In this document: positions 18,806 to 27,615 of the stretch, in pieces | Layout: each line of letters starts with the position of its first letter | Position numbering within the stretch: position 1 is the stretch's first letter | Assembly (NCBI GenBank): GCA_964036275.1 | Contig: OZ038434.1 | Span: 24,349,413 to 24,413,412, forward strand | Length of the DNA stretch: 64,000 nucleotides | DNA from: Litoditis marina | Taxonomy: Eukaryota; Nematoda; Chromadorea; Rhabditida; Rhabditidae | Direction of reading: 5' to 3' | Position numbers and translations under genes: made by a program | Notes under the pieces: model-generated | Database searches by the model: none | The model's input: only the letters and a program-made list of their open reading frames with translations | Told to the model about the DNA's origin: nothing

Positions 18806-20134
18806 TTACAGAATGGAGTCGATGTGAGGGTTGCGATTAGAGTCAATTGATAGAATAGAATCGAACTCACCCAAAACTATGGCATATATTCCCCCTGCAG
18901 GAACCGCCTCCTTGAACTCAAGGCGTATAGTTACATTACCTTGTTTAATAAGATCGAATAGATCAGGATCATGTACTGTGGGACTAAGTTCCACTGAATA
19001 GATTGCCCATCCATTTTTGAACTTTTTCATCGATATATCATTGTTTTCTCCGCTACGTGACAGTCCTAAAGACTCCATAGTTGAGAGGTACGCTTGGGCG
19101 TAGAGATCTTTCTTAAAATCAAGATTCCAGGGACGTCCGGGGTATGTAATACCTGAAATTTCCACTCCCAGGTTGGATAGATTGAAGTGCTGGAAATTGA
19201 AGGGTGATTTTTTGTAATCTCCATTGAATGCAGCAGCACTCACGAGTGCGATTGTAACTCTTTTAGGACAGTGTGTGGAAAAGGCAACAAAATGAGGTGA
19301 GTCCATTCTTCCTTCAGCAATATAAACAGATCTCATTTGAACTGAATTCAATGGATATTGGACAGGGTTTTGCATCAAAGATTTTTCTATTGAATTCATA
19401 TAACCATCAGCTAGATCATACTCATTTAGAAGAACAAAGGCGTCCTCAATCCTAAACTTGGGCGTATTAGAACCATCCAAGTCTTCTAAAAGAAATTCAG
19501 AAGTGTTTGTATAAACGGTCAAGCGAACATCGAGAAAGTTTAGCAGAAGTTTGTTTTGAGATGCCAGGTCTAGAGGTAGTCTACACGCAACCTCACATTA
19601 TTTTCCATCTTCAGTCAATTTGGCCCTCGCAATATGTCCTGCCTGGTGATGGTCGTCGTATTTCTCATCACTCGCATATCCGGCTACACTCAAAGTGTTA
19701 TTCTTTGTTTCGCGGTTCAGGGTGAGCTCATTTTCAAGAAAATACCTATATGCTGTGTTCACACTGCTTGATTCTACTATCTGAGAGTTAATATGGAGTA
19801 CATACTGTTTTGCAATGGCTCCGGCAATACCTTGAATGGGGGCATGAATGGGATTTTTCGCCCCAGTGGCATCTTTTGCTGGGATTTTCTTATCATCTTT
19901 ATCCGTGAGATTGAATTTCCATACGAGCCATGAACGCTTCAGATTTATATAAGATTTTGAGTTACTTGCCAGTTGAAATTCGAAGGGTCCGTGAGAATCA
20001 GGAGTGAGAGTGTTTTTCAGGTTTATTCTAGTCCATCTACTATTTTGTACTCCTACTTGGGAGCTAGGCATGGTATGTAGGTCGAGTTCGGGTAGAATAG
20101 CATGACTACTTTTGGGGTCGATTAGCTGGAGCAT
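18806..20134 (-). pseudogene. MCP: Maverick major capsid protein gene with an in-frame stop
   Basis: A 443-codon frame starting MLQLIDPKSSHAILPELDLH, interrupted by TAA at 19598-19600 about 40% of the way in. The frame is open again at once on the other side to the natural stop at 18806-18808. Segments such as SRWTRINLKNTL, SYINLKRSWLVWKF, FEFQLASNSKSYINL and YPGRPWNLDFKKDLYAQAYL fit the double-jelly-roll capsid proteins of Polintons, which build the icosahedral shell. No frameshift is needed and I see no good GT-AG intron that would remove the stop, so this looks like a single nonsense change. Its start overlaps the gene at 20106-20510 by 29 nt. Confidence 0.85.
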
Positions 20135-20510
20135 TAAGAAGGTGCAACCGTTTCTTAGAAGAACTACGTTTAGAGTGAACTATTCCGATCGGGTTTTTCT
20201 TTCGTTTGCCTAAGCCTGTCAGATTTCTCACAGCTTGTCTCCCATGCTTTTTCGCCGTATCTCCAATTCTCTCTCCCGAAACCACGTCTTTCACTATATT
20301 CTTTCCTGTGCTTAATACTTCTTTTCCTAATGGTGACTTGAAAAAAGTCGGGAGCATTCCGAGTACTGTAGCCAGTATTCCACCTAGGCCCCTCCCCCTC
20401 ATTCCTCCGCGCTGTCGCGGCATTCCAATAAACCGTCCACTTCCGTTCTGGTCGTTTTTGAGTAGACTGTCCCAAGGAACTGACTGTATATCTATTCGCA
20501 CAAAAGGCAT
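20106..20510 (-). CDS. Basic Maverick core/cement-like protein
   Basis: A 134-aa ORF from MPFVRIDIQSVPWDS. A Gly/Arg-rich part (GGMRGRGLGG) precedes a hydrophobic helix (LATVLGMLPTFF), then a lysine-rich helix (LSTGKNIVKDVVSGE...DTAKKHGRQAVRN) and a basic tail (KRSSSKKR). This layout recalls the small basic protein encoded just before the capsid gene in many Polintons and compared with adenovirus core/pVI proteins; the link is from general knowledge and is not proven here. It overlaps the capsid start and is head to head with the protease gene. Confidence 0.7.
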   Translation of the reverse strand: MPFVRIDIQSVPWDSLLKNDQNGSGRFIGMPRQRGGMRGRGLGGILATVLGMLPTFFKSPLGKEVLSTGKNIVKDVVSGERIGDTAKKHGRQAVRNLTGLGKRKKNPIGIVHSKRSSSKKRLHLLNAPANRPQK

Positions 20511-20542
20511 TATAAGCAACCGCTCACTAGCTGGTTTAAGTG
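20511..20542. promoter_or_regulatory. 32-bp head-to-head promoter gap
   Basis: Only 32 bp separate the ATG of the basic protein (minus) and the ATG of the protease (plus). TATAAGCAACC lies next to the minus-strand start. Transcripts from both sides must start inside each other or inside this gap. Confidence 0.45.
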
Positions 20543-20998
20543 ATGTATGGCAGTGATTTAGCTCAAATAATACAAAATGACGCACCCGCTTTGCGTTTTT
20601 TCAAAGGCGTGTATGCATGTGACAGAATTCCACAATTCACTGCAAAGGAATTTTTCGTGATAGTGAATACTGCACCTCATGGTAGTGAAGGAATTCACTG
20701 GCAGCTAATCTACATTAGAGGAAAAACTTGCTACTTTTTCTGCTCCCTAAGCGAAAAACCAAAGGAGTATATTCATGATTATGTGAACCAGTACTCTAGA
20801 ATAGTTTTCAATAGATGTAGACCTCAGAAGGGTAATGAAATTACATGTGGTGGTTATACCATTTTTGTGGCATGCATGCTAGCACGCAAACACTCTTTCA
20901 GAAATATATGTACACTTTTTGATGTGGTAAAAAAAGATGATGTTTTCATCAGGAATTTTCTGGAGAAGGCCTTTAATTATAAGATTGATCCCATTTAA
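20543..20998 (+). CDS. PRO: Adenain-like cysteine protease
   Basis: A 151-aa ORF (MYGSDLAQIIQ). Landmarks of adenain-family maturation proteases are visible: FFKGVYACDRIP near the start, His in GIHWQLIY (~52), and the nucleophile Cys in ITCGGYTIFVACM (~107) with an upstream Gln at PQKG. The usual Asp/Glu after the strand following His reads YFFCSLSEKP here, so that position departs from the common FDS pattern. The protease processes capsid components during particle maturation. I prefer the ATG at 20543 over a GTG one codon earlier. Confidence 0.88.
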   Translation: MYGSDLAQIIQNDAPALRFFKGVYACDRIPQFTAKEFFVIVNTAPHGSEGIHWQLIYIRGKTCYFFCSLSEKPKEYIHDYVNQYSRIVFNRCRPQKGNEITCGGYTIFVACMLARKHSFRNICTLFDVVKKDDVFIRNFLEKAFNYKIDPI

Positions 20999-21027
20999 TC
21001 ATCTGTATCCATAGTGAACGGTCGGTT

Positions 21028-21381
21028 ATGCACTCTCTCTGTTCTTCTTACTGCACTCTCTGTGACAAGTTTTTCTCCTCCAAACAGAGAAGATTATCCC
21101 ACAACCATGTGAAACATCCCGGAGTTGACGTTCCTGTATTGAATCTTTCCTCTGAAGAGTTTTTCAAACGCTTCCAAAACGTTCCTTCCTATCTGAAACG
21201 TATGCAAGCTGAATCTACTGAAGTTGTGAACACTCTGATCCCGGAAACTGAGAAAAATGTAGAAACTCAGATTTTTAATCCATTCAAAAAGCGAAAAGAA
21301 GCTGTATCTGATAAAAAGGAGATGGCTGAAATTGATTATGACACCAAATTTGTGACCTATGTCTATTATTCCAATAAATAA
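21028..21381 (+). CDS. C2H2 zinc-finger Maverick protein
   Basis: A 117-aa ORF with one finger at residues 9-30: CTLC, then 12 residues, then HNHVKH (C-x2-C-x12-H-x4-H). The rest is charged and ends KFVTYVYYSNK. The AATAAA at 21373-21378 is part of the last codons. The next gene's acceptor follows 14 nt later. It may bind nucleic acid; role unknown. Confidence 0.7.
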   Translation: MHSLCSSYCTLCDKFFSSKQRRLSHNHVKHPGVDVPVLNLSSEEFFKRFQNVPSYLKRMQAESTEVVNTLIPETEKNVETQIFNPFKKRKEAVSDKKEMAEIDYDTKFVTYVYYSNK

Positions 21382-21394
21382 GTTTATTTCAGAA

Positions 21395-22163
21395 ATGTCT
21401 CGTTCTAATCGTTCCATTGCCAACCATGAACATAGAGTGGTGAGTGTTATAATAACCACGTGTACCTGTTTTGGTAAACCTGTTATATACTTTTTTCAGA
21501 GACGGGTACCCGATGACGGCTGGAGAGCTGTGAATGTAGTTGAGGCTGTTGGTCACCAGGTAATTTTTTCCCAGTGGATAATCATCGCAAATTCGCTACC
21601 TAAGCCTTGAAAATTGTTTTATAGTTCCCACCGATAGAAGATCTACTGTTCGCACCGCTTGACTTCATGATGGAGGAAGTGGTGGAGCCTGTGAGAAGAC
21701 TGGCAATAAGAAATGCACAACCGCGTGACTGGCCGCGGATGGTTCTGGGTGGCGGCGTGGAATGTGTGGTAAGTTGTAAACATGGAAATTTTAAAAATTA
21801 ACGGAAGTTCCTTGTCACTAATCCCCCTAGTAAAACCAAGTTTTCAGGTGTGCTACAAAATGCCCCTGCGTCATTTCCGTCGCGGCTGTGTGGCAACCAA
21901 CCCATGTAAAATCACCATCTGCGTGCAGTGTGTGACAGAATTGTGCTCGAGGGGATTCTCCAGCTGCCCTTGCTGTTGTGCGGAAATCACGGACTTTGGC
22001 GGTTAGTTTACAAGAATAATTGTTTCTGAGATTTCAAGAGACTCTTGAGTTTTTTTCAGCCTGGGAAGCCGGTAGCATCGGACCGCTCCAAGAAGTGACC
22101 CCCGAGAAAAAACAGCACGAGGCCTCTCCTACAAAAGCGAAGTCTCCCCGAAAGCTGTTCTGA
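21395..22163 (+). CDS. Five-exon RING-like Maverick accessory protein
   Basis: Exons 21395-21439, 21500-21559, 21625-21768, 21848-22001 and 22060-22163 (TGA) sum to 507 nt, 168 aa, with all phases consistent. Four short introns end TTTCAG or TTATAG. The Cys-rich domain (about residues 86-132) runs ECVVCYKMP, GCVATNPCKITICVQCVTEL, SSCPCC, which follows RING-finger spacing. The usual central His position reads Ile in CKITIC, so it is RING-like rather than canonical. A ubiquitin-ligase role is plausible by analogy with viral RING proteins but unproven. The C-terminus is Lys/Pro-rich. TTTATTTCAG ends two bases before the ATG, a strong spliced-leader acceptor. Confidence 0.82.
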
Positions 22164-22288
22164 CCATCAGATGAGACGTGCCGGAGTCTGGCAGATTACA
22201 GGCAACTTGTTGTTAGATACACTTCAATGAAATATAACCATTTTTCGACTTCTTTGGTTTCAAACAGTAACAATATATATATACAAAT

Positions 22289-25200
22289 TTATTCAATAAA
22301 TCCATAGGGTAATGTACAATAATTCGAGTCATATCTGAGCTTGTTCATCACAGGTTTCAAATTCTTCAGTTGTTCCTTGGTGAATACTTGACCGAGTTTC
22401 TTCACGATTTGGGGACGGCTGGTGGTAATTTTCATAACTTCGTCATCCTTCACTAGCTTCTCCACTTGCTGTTGCATGGTTTCAAAATTAACCTCCAAGG
22501 TAGTCTTCGAGTCCAGGGTGATTCCTCGGGCCTTTACTACTTCTTTTGATGCGGTACCATCCATGTTCTCCATCTGGTAAGAGTAGACCTTGGCACCAGT
22601 GCTCACAAATTTACTTATACGAAAGCCTTCCGGAACTTCACTCTGCCATTTACCGAGGTAAGCTCCGCGTAAGTCGTCCAAATTATCCTTTCCTGGTTCC
22701 GAAAGCATAACGACCGAGTCCGTATCGCAGTATAGTGCTCGATCTCCCAGTCGATGGAGAGCTTCCCATAGCATGAGACGACCCATACAGGTGGTAATAG
22801 CAGCTATCGCGCAGTTGGTGAACGGTTGAGGAGTTTGGAAGACGTCTTTTTGTTTGTGAGAGACCATGAGCATGCCATCCATGTATTGAATTCCACTCAC
22901 TTCGATCGATTCTTCATTGAAGATCCATCCAAGATCATCATCAGCATCAATTTCGTGAAATGTTGAAGTCACTTTTCCAGATTTCTCAGCGAACTTCCCC
23001 CACGAAGAGTTGATGGCCAGCTTGGAGATGGTTCGCAGTGGTAAGTTTTTTTCAACTTTGCCCTTGTCCATAAGAATTCCCTCTTTTTCGTGGAGATCAG
23101 CAATCAGTTGATCTTTTTCTTCGTCGGTCATCCCCGAGGCCGGCCAACCGCTGGATTCCATTTTGACTTTTATGAAATCATTGAGAAAGTCTTTGAATAA
23201 ATCACCACCCCACTTGTCTTCAGGCCAGTGCCAAACCTCATACGTTCGAAGAACCTCATATCCATGTTCCAGGGCTTTTTCCAACTCGGCTTGGTAGAGG
23301 GTGACATGAAGGTACCGATCTTCAGATGCAGTGTGGGTACAGGCAGTATTTTTCTGAGCAATGGCACAAGAACGGCAGAGAGGAAAGAGAAGTTTGCTTT
23401 CTTGACGCATCGGGACGATTGGGTGGCGAAGGTTGGTTGGAGGTAGTATATCAATCATGTAGAATCCTCTGTATGGGAGCGGCAGTACGATAGGCTCGAA
23501 ATCTTTGACGATGACTGTTGGCTGTCCCATCGGCATTGGAGTGTTGGAAAGTACATAAGGATACATACTGTTGACATCGAGATGATCAATTGTCTGTCCT
23601 TTCGAAACATCTGGCTCTGCTTTCAGGACAAAGTTCTGTGTACGGCCACCATAGAAACTGTCACGAACTATCAAACGTCGATGGTGGAGAACACTTTTGA
23701 AGAACTTCCTCATTTCACGGTTAGTCGCCAGTTCAGTGTCGATTTCGTGTTCCCACACGGTTATAAGATTGTAGCCTTGATCTCGGATGATTTTTAGGCG
23801 GGCCATTGTCTCGTCGTAGACCTCTTTCATCGGTTTGTAATAGAACGGGTGTTGGCGATTTTCCCGCGTGTGATGTATACATCCATGAATCATGCATCCG
23901 AGAACTTCGTAAACGGTATTGGTGGCAGCGTTGTAGGCATCAACTTTGATTTTCCTGTTGTTGTGGTGGAAAAAGTGTTCCCCTCCGCGAAGTATATACT
24001 GAAGTTCAATACCTTCTCGTTGTTCGATCCATTTGATGTAGTTTATGGCAAGTTTTGACTGAACATCATTTGAGTGATATCCGTTTTCAGGTAGAATTCC
24101 GACTTGTCCAGGTTTCATATGCTTATGCTTGATGAGGAAGAAGCTGAATGATGCGAAGGTACACGAATGAATGATGGGATTGAACCCTGTCATGTCCAAG
24201 CTCGCTTTCATGTAGCGTGCCAGTCCTTGATGGAGAAGAGCGACATCGTTCTCACAGTATGAGTGAAGTTCCTCGTTGAAATTGAAAGGTTGGTGTTTAT
24301 GTTCTTCATACCATTCAATAAACGTTTCCCGACCATCTGGCTTCATGGTGTCAGGAGAGTACATATCCAGAGGTGGTAGATTTGGCAGCACTGTTCCATA
24401 GTTATCCGGGTGATTGAAGAGGTATGGGAATGTTCCTTTCTTCATATCCTCGAACCCAAATGCTTTGGGGAGACTGGAGAGAGCCATTGGTAGGAACAGG
24501 CATGAATCCTTAAACTTCAGCCTATTGTGTTTTTCACCTTTTTCACGATTGATTTTCAGTTGGAATATTTTCAGACCGTTCTTCACAATCTTTGGAATAA
24601 TCTTCTTCCGGAGGATAGGACGGATCATGAAGTGCAAATCAAATCTGGAGGCGTTGTGGGCAATAACCAGCGCATCATCCAGTGAACTGTCGAAGAGGAG
24701 AAAATGAAGAAACTTGTTGACCACCGTGTCTCTTCTGTCATTAACCCCGTCGTGTTTGAAGTATCCTTTTCTGAGAGGTCCACAATTATCACACGGCTCT
24801 TCAATTGGACGTGTGAAGCAGTCGTGGCACATTGTAGAATAGCAGACATAGTTGGGCCATTGTTCGCAGTATGAGCTGATATCAGTCGAGTCTTCCAATA
24901 AAACAGTTTCGAAATCATAGGTGACGATTTTGAACTTTGACTGTTTTTCCATTTTCTTCTGCACGTCTTTAGCATTAGGAGGAATCCAGCAGCAATTGTG
25001 GGTTAGAGGATTCACGTGGTCCTGGCAGTTTGAGCAGTATACATTATTACCACATACGTGTTCTTCTCGTAGATTTTCAGGGAGGTAGAAGCTATTACAT
25101 CCCTCTTTTGGACAGCGTTTGAATCGATCACATGTTGTTCTTCCCGGACGTCTATTCAAGGTTCGTTTGTGAGCCTCGAGACACTCTTGTAGATAGAATG

Positions 25201-25771
25201 TTACATTACAACCTGGGCACTTGATGGGTTGAATAGCGGCTCCAGTACAGCCTTTGCGACGACACTTGATACATACAGCGGTGCATTTGTGTTGGTGAAC
25301 TTTTGCATATGGCTTGTAGCAGGCATCACACAGAGTCTTTCCAATGGTTGATCTCTTTGGAGTGAATACATCGAATTGGTTCTTGAAGCAGGCAATATGA
25401 AGCTTCTTAGCAGCAGTTGTGTTTTCTTCCCATTTCAAAGAGTAGACTTTTGCAGGTGGGACACGATGATATAGCTGGATATGATAATGACGCAGGTGCT
25501 GGGCGATTATCTGGAGATCATCAAGACCGTACGAAGGTTTATCCGTTGCAATTGCACAGCCATCAAGAAGTTCGATACATTTTGTCTTCCAGGATCGAGG
25601 GCGTTGTTTGAGGTTCTTCACTTGTCGGCGTATTCTTTCCACTTCCGATGTTTGCGTGGCAGAAGACGAGTCTGCGATGAGTTTCGCAAGAACGATGGCT
25701 AGCGGTAGAGATAGTTGAGTAGAAGGTACAATAGCTTTGATTTTCAACTCGGGGTCGAAAAATGACGGCAT
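22289..25771 (-). CDS. polB: Protein-primed family B DNA polymerase of the Maverick
   Basis: An intact 1160-aa ORF. Residues 1-260 form the domain also found alone at 11272-11874, followed by extra Cys/His clusters (CDAC, CIKC, CPGC, CPKEGC, CSNC). Exonuclease motifs are TYDFET (~286), AHNASRFDLHF (~371) and YCENDV (~505). A VSR-like segment (YEVLGCMIHGC, LITVWEHEID) lies at ~620-680. Polymerase motifs are A DVNSMYPYV (~732), B KLAINSSWGKF (~917) and C YCDTDSVV (~1014). The enzyme copies the element from its termini using a protein primer. The AATAAA at 22288-22293 overlaps the stop. It is divergent from the acidic ORF at 25975. Confidence 0.97.
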   Translation of the reverse strand: MPSFFDPELKIKAIVPSTQLSLPLAIVLAKLIADSSSATQTSEVERIRRQVKNLKQRPRSWKTKCIELLDGCAIATDKPSYGLDDLQIIAQHLRHYHIQLYHRVPPAKVYSLKWEENTTAAKKLHIACFKNQFDVFTPKRSTIGKTLCDACYKPYAKVHQHKCTAVCIKCRRKGCTGAAIQPIKCPGCNVTFYLQECLEAHKRTLNRRPGRTTCDRFKRCPKEGCNSFYLPENLREEHVCGNNVYCSNCQDHVNPLTHNCCWIPPNAKDVQKKMEKQSKFKIVTYDFETVLLEDSTDISSYCEQWPNYVCYSTMCHDCFTRPIEEPCDNCGPLRKGYFKHDGVNDRRDTVVNKFLHFLLFDSSLDDALVIAHNASRFDLHFMIRPILRKKIIPKIVKNGLKIFQLKINREKGEKHNRLKFKDSCLFLPMALSSLPKAFGFEDMKKGTFPYLFNHPDNYGTVLPNLPPLDMYSPDTMKPDGRETFIEWYEEHKHQPFNFNEELHSYCENDVALLHQGLARYMKASLDMTGFNPIIHSCTFASFSFFLIKHKHMKPGQVGILPENGYHSNDVQSKLAINYIKWIEQREGIELQYILRGGEHFFHHNNRKIKVDAYNAATNTVYEVLGCMIHGCIHHTRENRQHPFYYKPMKEVYDETMARLKIIRDQGYNLITVWEHEIDTELATNREMRKFFKSVLHHRRLIVRDSFYGGRTQNFVLKAEPDVSKGQTIDHLDVNSMYPYVLSNTPMPMGQPTVIVKDFEPIVLPLPYRGFYMIDILPPTNLRHPIVPMRQESKLLFPLCRSCAIAQKNTACTHTASEDRYLHVTLYQAELEKALEHGYEVLRTYEVWHWPEDKWGGDLFKDFLNDFIKVKMESSGWPASGMTDEEKDQLIADLHEKEGILMDKGKVEKNLPLRTISKLAINSSWGKFAEKSGKVTSTFHEIDADDDLGWIFNEESIEVSGIQYMDGMLMVSHKQKDVFQTPQPFTNCAIAAITTCMGRLMLWEALHRLGDRALYCDTDSVVMLSEPGKDNLDDLRGAYLGKWQSEVPEGFRISKFVSTGAKVYSYQMENMDGTASKEVVKARGITLDSKTTLEVNFETMQQQVEKLVKDDEVMKITTSRPQIVKKLGQVFTKEQLKNLKPVMNKLRYDSNYCTLPYGFIE

Positions 25772-25974
25772 ACTTTGAGACAGAAGATGCTTCGAATGAA
25801 AATATCTGCAATTTTCGAATATTCAAATCTAGCCAGTCACAACCCTTGGCCACGCCCCTTTGTAGTTTGAAATTGACCAATCACAGTCCCTGACCACGCC
25901 CCTTTCAAGTTTTTTTGAAATTGACTACAACCTTGGGAACACCCGCCCTATTTTTGAACTTTCAGTCTACTAAG
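25772..25974. promoter_or_regulatory. Bidirectional promoter region with CCACGCCC repeats
   Basis: Two units of about 45 bp, at roughly 25834-25878 and 25879-25924, share CCA(G/A)TCACA, CCACGCCCCTTT and GAAATTGAC. A weaker third unit follows with ACACCCGCCCT. CCACGCCC is a KLF/Sp1-type box, and GGGGGCGTGAC occurs again at ~26590 before the 26660 gene. CTTTCAG ends nine bases before the plus-strand ATG and may accept a spliced leader. Confidence 0.55.
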
Positions 25975-26163
25975 ATGGATGATGAAATTGAATGGGTTGG
26001 TCATCTGCCTCGTATCGATCCCCTCACCTCCGAACGTGAAGACGAGCTACCTGTCTACCCTTATCTTGATCAATATCCGAACTATGATGAACTTAGTGAA
26101 CTAGAGGATGGATCAGACTATCTGCCTCCCACTCCTCCCCCTGCCTGGTACATTGGTGAGTAA
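25975..26163 (+). CDS. Small acidic protein divergent from the polymerase
   Basis: A 62-aa ORF: MDDEIEWVGHLPRIDPL, then an acidic/Tyr-rich part (DQYPNYDELSELEDGSDY) and a PPTPPPAWY tail. TAATAAA overlaps the stop. Position and composition parallel the acidic ORF at 10873-11142 beside the polB-N copy. A PPxY motif is not exactly present, although the proline-rich end could be a protein-binding motif. Function unknown. Confidence 0.6.
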   Translation: MDDEIEWVGHLPRIDPLTSEREDELPVYPYLDQYPNYDELSELEDGSDYLPPTPPPAWYIGE

Positions 26164-26226
26164 TAAACCAGTTTTTCGAAAAATTATTTCAATAAGCTCC
26201 ATCCACTATCTAAGCTCATTCTAAAC

Positions 26227-26499
26227 ATGTCGAGCACGCAGTCGGTCGGTACTGTATTTCCTCCCAATCTTTCTATTCCTCCACCTCCAATTGACAAAAG
26301 GACCGAAAATTCTGATGAAAAGAAGGACTACCAAACACCACTTTCGAGAAACCAGATACTATTCAATGCTCCGTTTATTGTGTTTGTTCTAGATAATTGT
26401 TGCCGTAAGACTTTTACTATCTCTGGAAATACATATAGCTTCCAGATGTGTGATACCTGTGGCCGTCGCAATAAGCAGGCTCGTTTTGTCAATGCCTGA
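26227..26499 (+). CDS. Short orphan Maverick protein with CxxC
   Basis: A 90-aa ORF. The N-terminus is Ser/Pro-rich (PPNLSIPPPPIDKR); the C-terminal half (PFIVFVLDNCCRKTFTISGN, MCDTCGRRNKQARF) has a CxxC that could bind metal together with the CC pair. AATAAATATA follows the stop at about 26511. Unrecognised. Confidence 0.55.
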   Translation: MSSTQSVGTVFPPNLSIPPPPIDKRTENSDEKKDYQTPLSRNQILFNAPFIVFVLDNCCRKTFTISGNTYSFQMCDTCGRRNKQARFVNA

Positions 26500-26659
26500 T
26501 TGTGAGTTTTCAATAAATATATAATACAACTACTGTTCTAGTTTCGAAAAATAGAGTGTAAAATAGGGAGAGAGACCAGAGATATAGAGGGGGCGTGACT
26601 CAAGGTCGAGTAAAAGCTAGGTGTAGAAAGAGTCATTTCGTCTCAAGTAAAGACTACAT

Positions 26660-27142
26660 ATGTCCTCCGTTTCTCCTCTCGAACGTATTGCTCTTGACTA
26701 TGCCAGTGATGTTGAAGAAAGTGATCGAGCCTATCTATATTCCACTTCCAAAGAGCGTGTGAAAGTTGGAAAGAAAATCATCGTGGTTCATGTCGATAAG
26801 GTACGTTTCAACTCGGAAAGCCGTGTTTCACCCGATGAAATGCTTGCTAGAGGGTTGAACAAGTTCATAGTGAACAATTTGAAGGCTCAAAAATGTGATG
26901 TTGAAACGACTAAATTTTGTATGAACATTGAACATCCAGGGTTCAGAGAAGAAAGAGGTTTCTTTCTACCCTCACGAACCTATAGTGTTTTGAACGGAAA
27001 TGCTGTTGTGAACATGCTGGATAAAATGATGGCTTCTAATAAATCTATCGCACTGGACCAGGCGTTTTCAATTTCGATGTTCATTTATAATGACGTCACT
27101 CCTGTCGAGGCTGCAGCTATCGACGAGAGTAAGATGGTTTAA
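26660..27142 (+). CDS. Orphan Maverick protein, 160 aa
   Basis: An intact ORF starting MSSVSPLERIALDYASDVEE. It has a basic strand-like part (VGKKIIVVHVDKVRF), LARGLNKFIVNNLKAQKCD and a C-terminal part (NMLDKMMASNKSIALDQAFS). The last loosely recalls conserved stretches encoded near polymerase genes in other Mavericks, but I cannot support a name. The promoter side carries GGGGGCGTGAC. The next ORF begins 25 bp after the stop. Confidence 0.7.
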   Translation: MSSVSPLERIALDYASDVEESDRAYLYSTSKERVKVGKKIIVVHVDKVRFNSESRVSPDEMLARGLNKFIVNNLKAQKCDVETTKFCMNIEHPGFREERGFFLPSRTYSVLNGNAVVNMLDKMMASNKSIALDQAFSISMFIYNDVTPVEAAAIDESKMV

Positions 27143-27167
27143 ATCATTCTTGTTATTTTTCATCACG

Positions 27168-27569
27168 ATGAACGGTCGCTCTACTAACTTCTCTCACGAC
27201 TTCCTGGAGTGCCACACATCTATTGGTGACTGCAATACGAGAACCTATACAACTCCCTATATGGTTAGTACTGTGTACGACAACATTTATTTTCGAAACT
27301 TTCGTAACTTGCAAATGCCTCTCAATAGAGGAATTGCACATGTTATCGATCAGTTCGTTCAACTGCTACTCAACTCTTATAGATGTGACGGCGAACCTCA
27401 CATTTCAATCTACTTCTCTCATCCCGATTTGGACGAGGATGTCCAAACCGTTCTAGCCCCATACACAACTTCTACCTTGCGATCCATTCAACGTCAGCTA
27501 CTACCAGCCATCTACACTCTGGAGACAAGTAATCCGTTTTATATAGCCATATACGCGTACAAGTATTGA
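27168..27569 (+). CDS. Orphan Maverick protein, 133 aa
   Basis: The ORF starts MNGRSTNFSHDFLECH and contains RNFRNLQMPLNRGIAHVIDQ, ISIYFSHPDLDEDVQTVL and PFYIAIYAYKY. It ends TGAATAAA, so the poly(A) signal overlaps the stop. It directly follows the 160-aa ORF and probably shares its transcript. Unrecognised. Confidence 0.65.
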   Translation: MNGRSTNFSHDFLECHTSIGDCNTRTYTTPYMVSTVYDNIYFRNFRNLQMPLNRGIAHVIDQFVQLLLNSYRCDGEPHISIYFSHPDLDEDVQTVLAPYTTSTLRSIQRQLLPAIYTLETSNPFYIAIYAYKY

Positions 27570-27615
27570 ATAAACTTTATTACAAAAAACTGTATCACAA
27601 CATAAATGAAACAGA

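Noticed and set aside
18806..19597. Treating the 3' part of the capsid gene as a separate gene starting at an internal ATG
   Set aside because: The frame is continuous with the 5' part across the TAA, and family length requires both parts.
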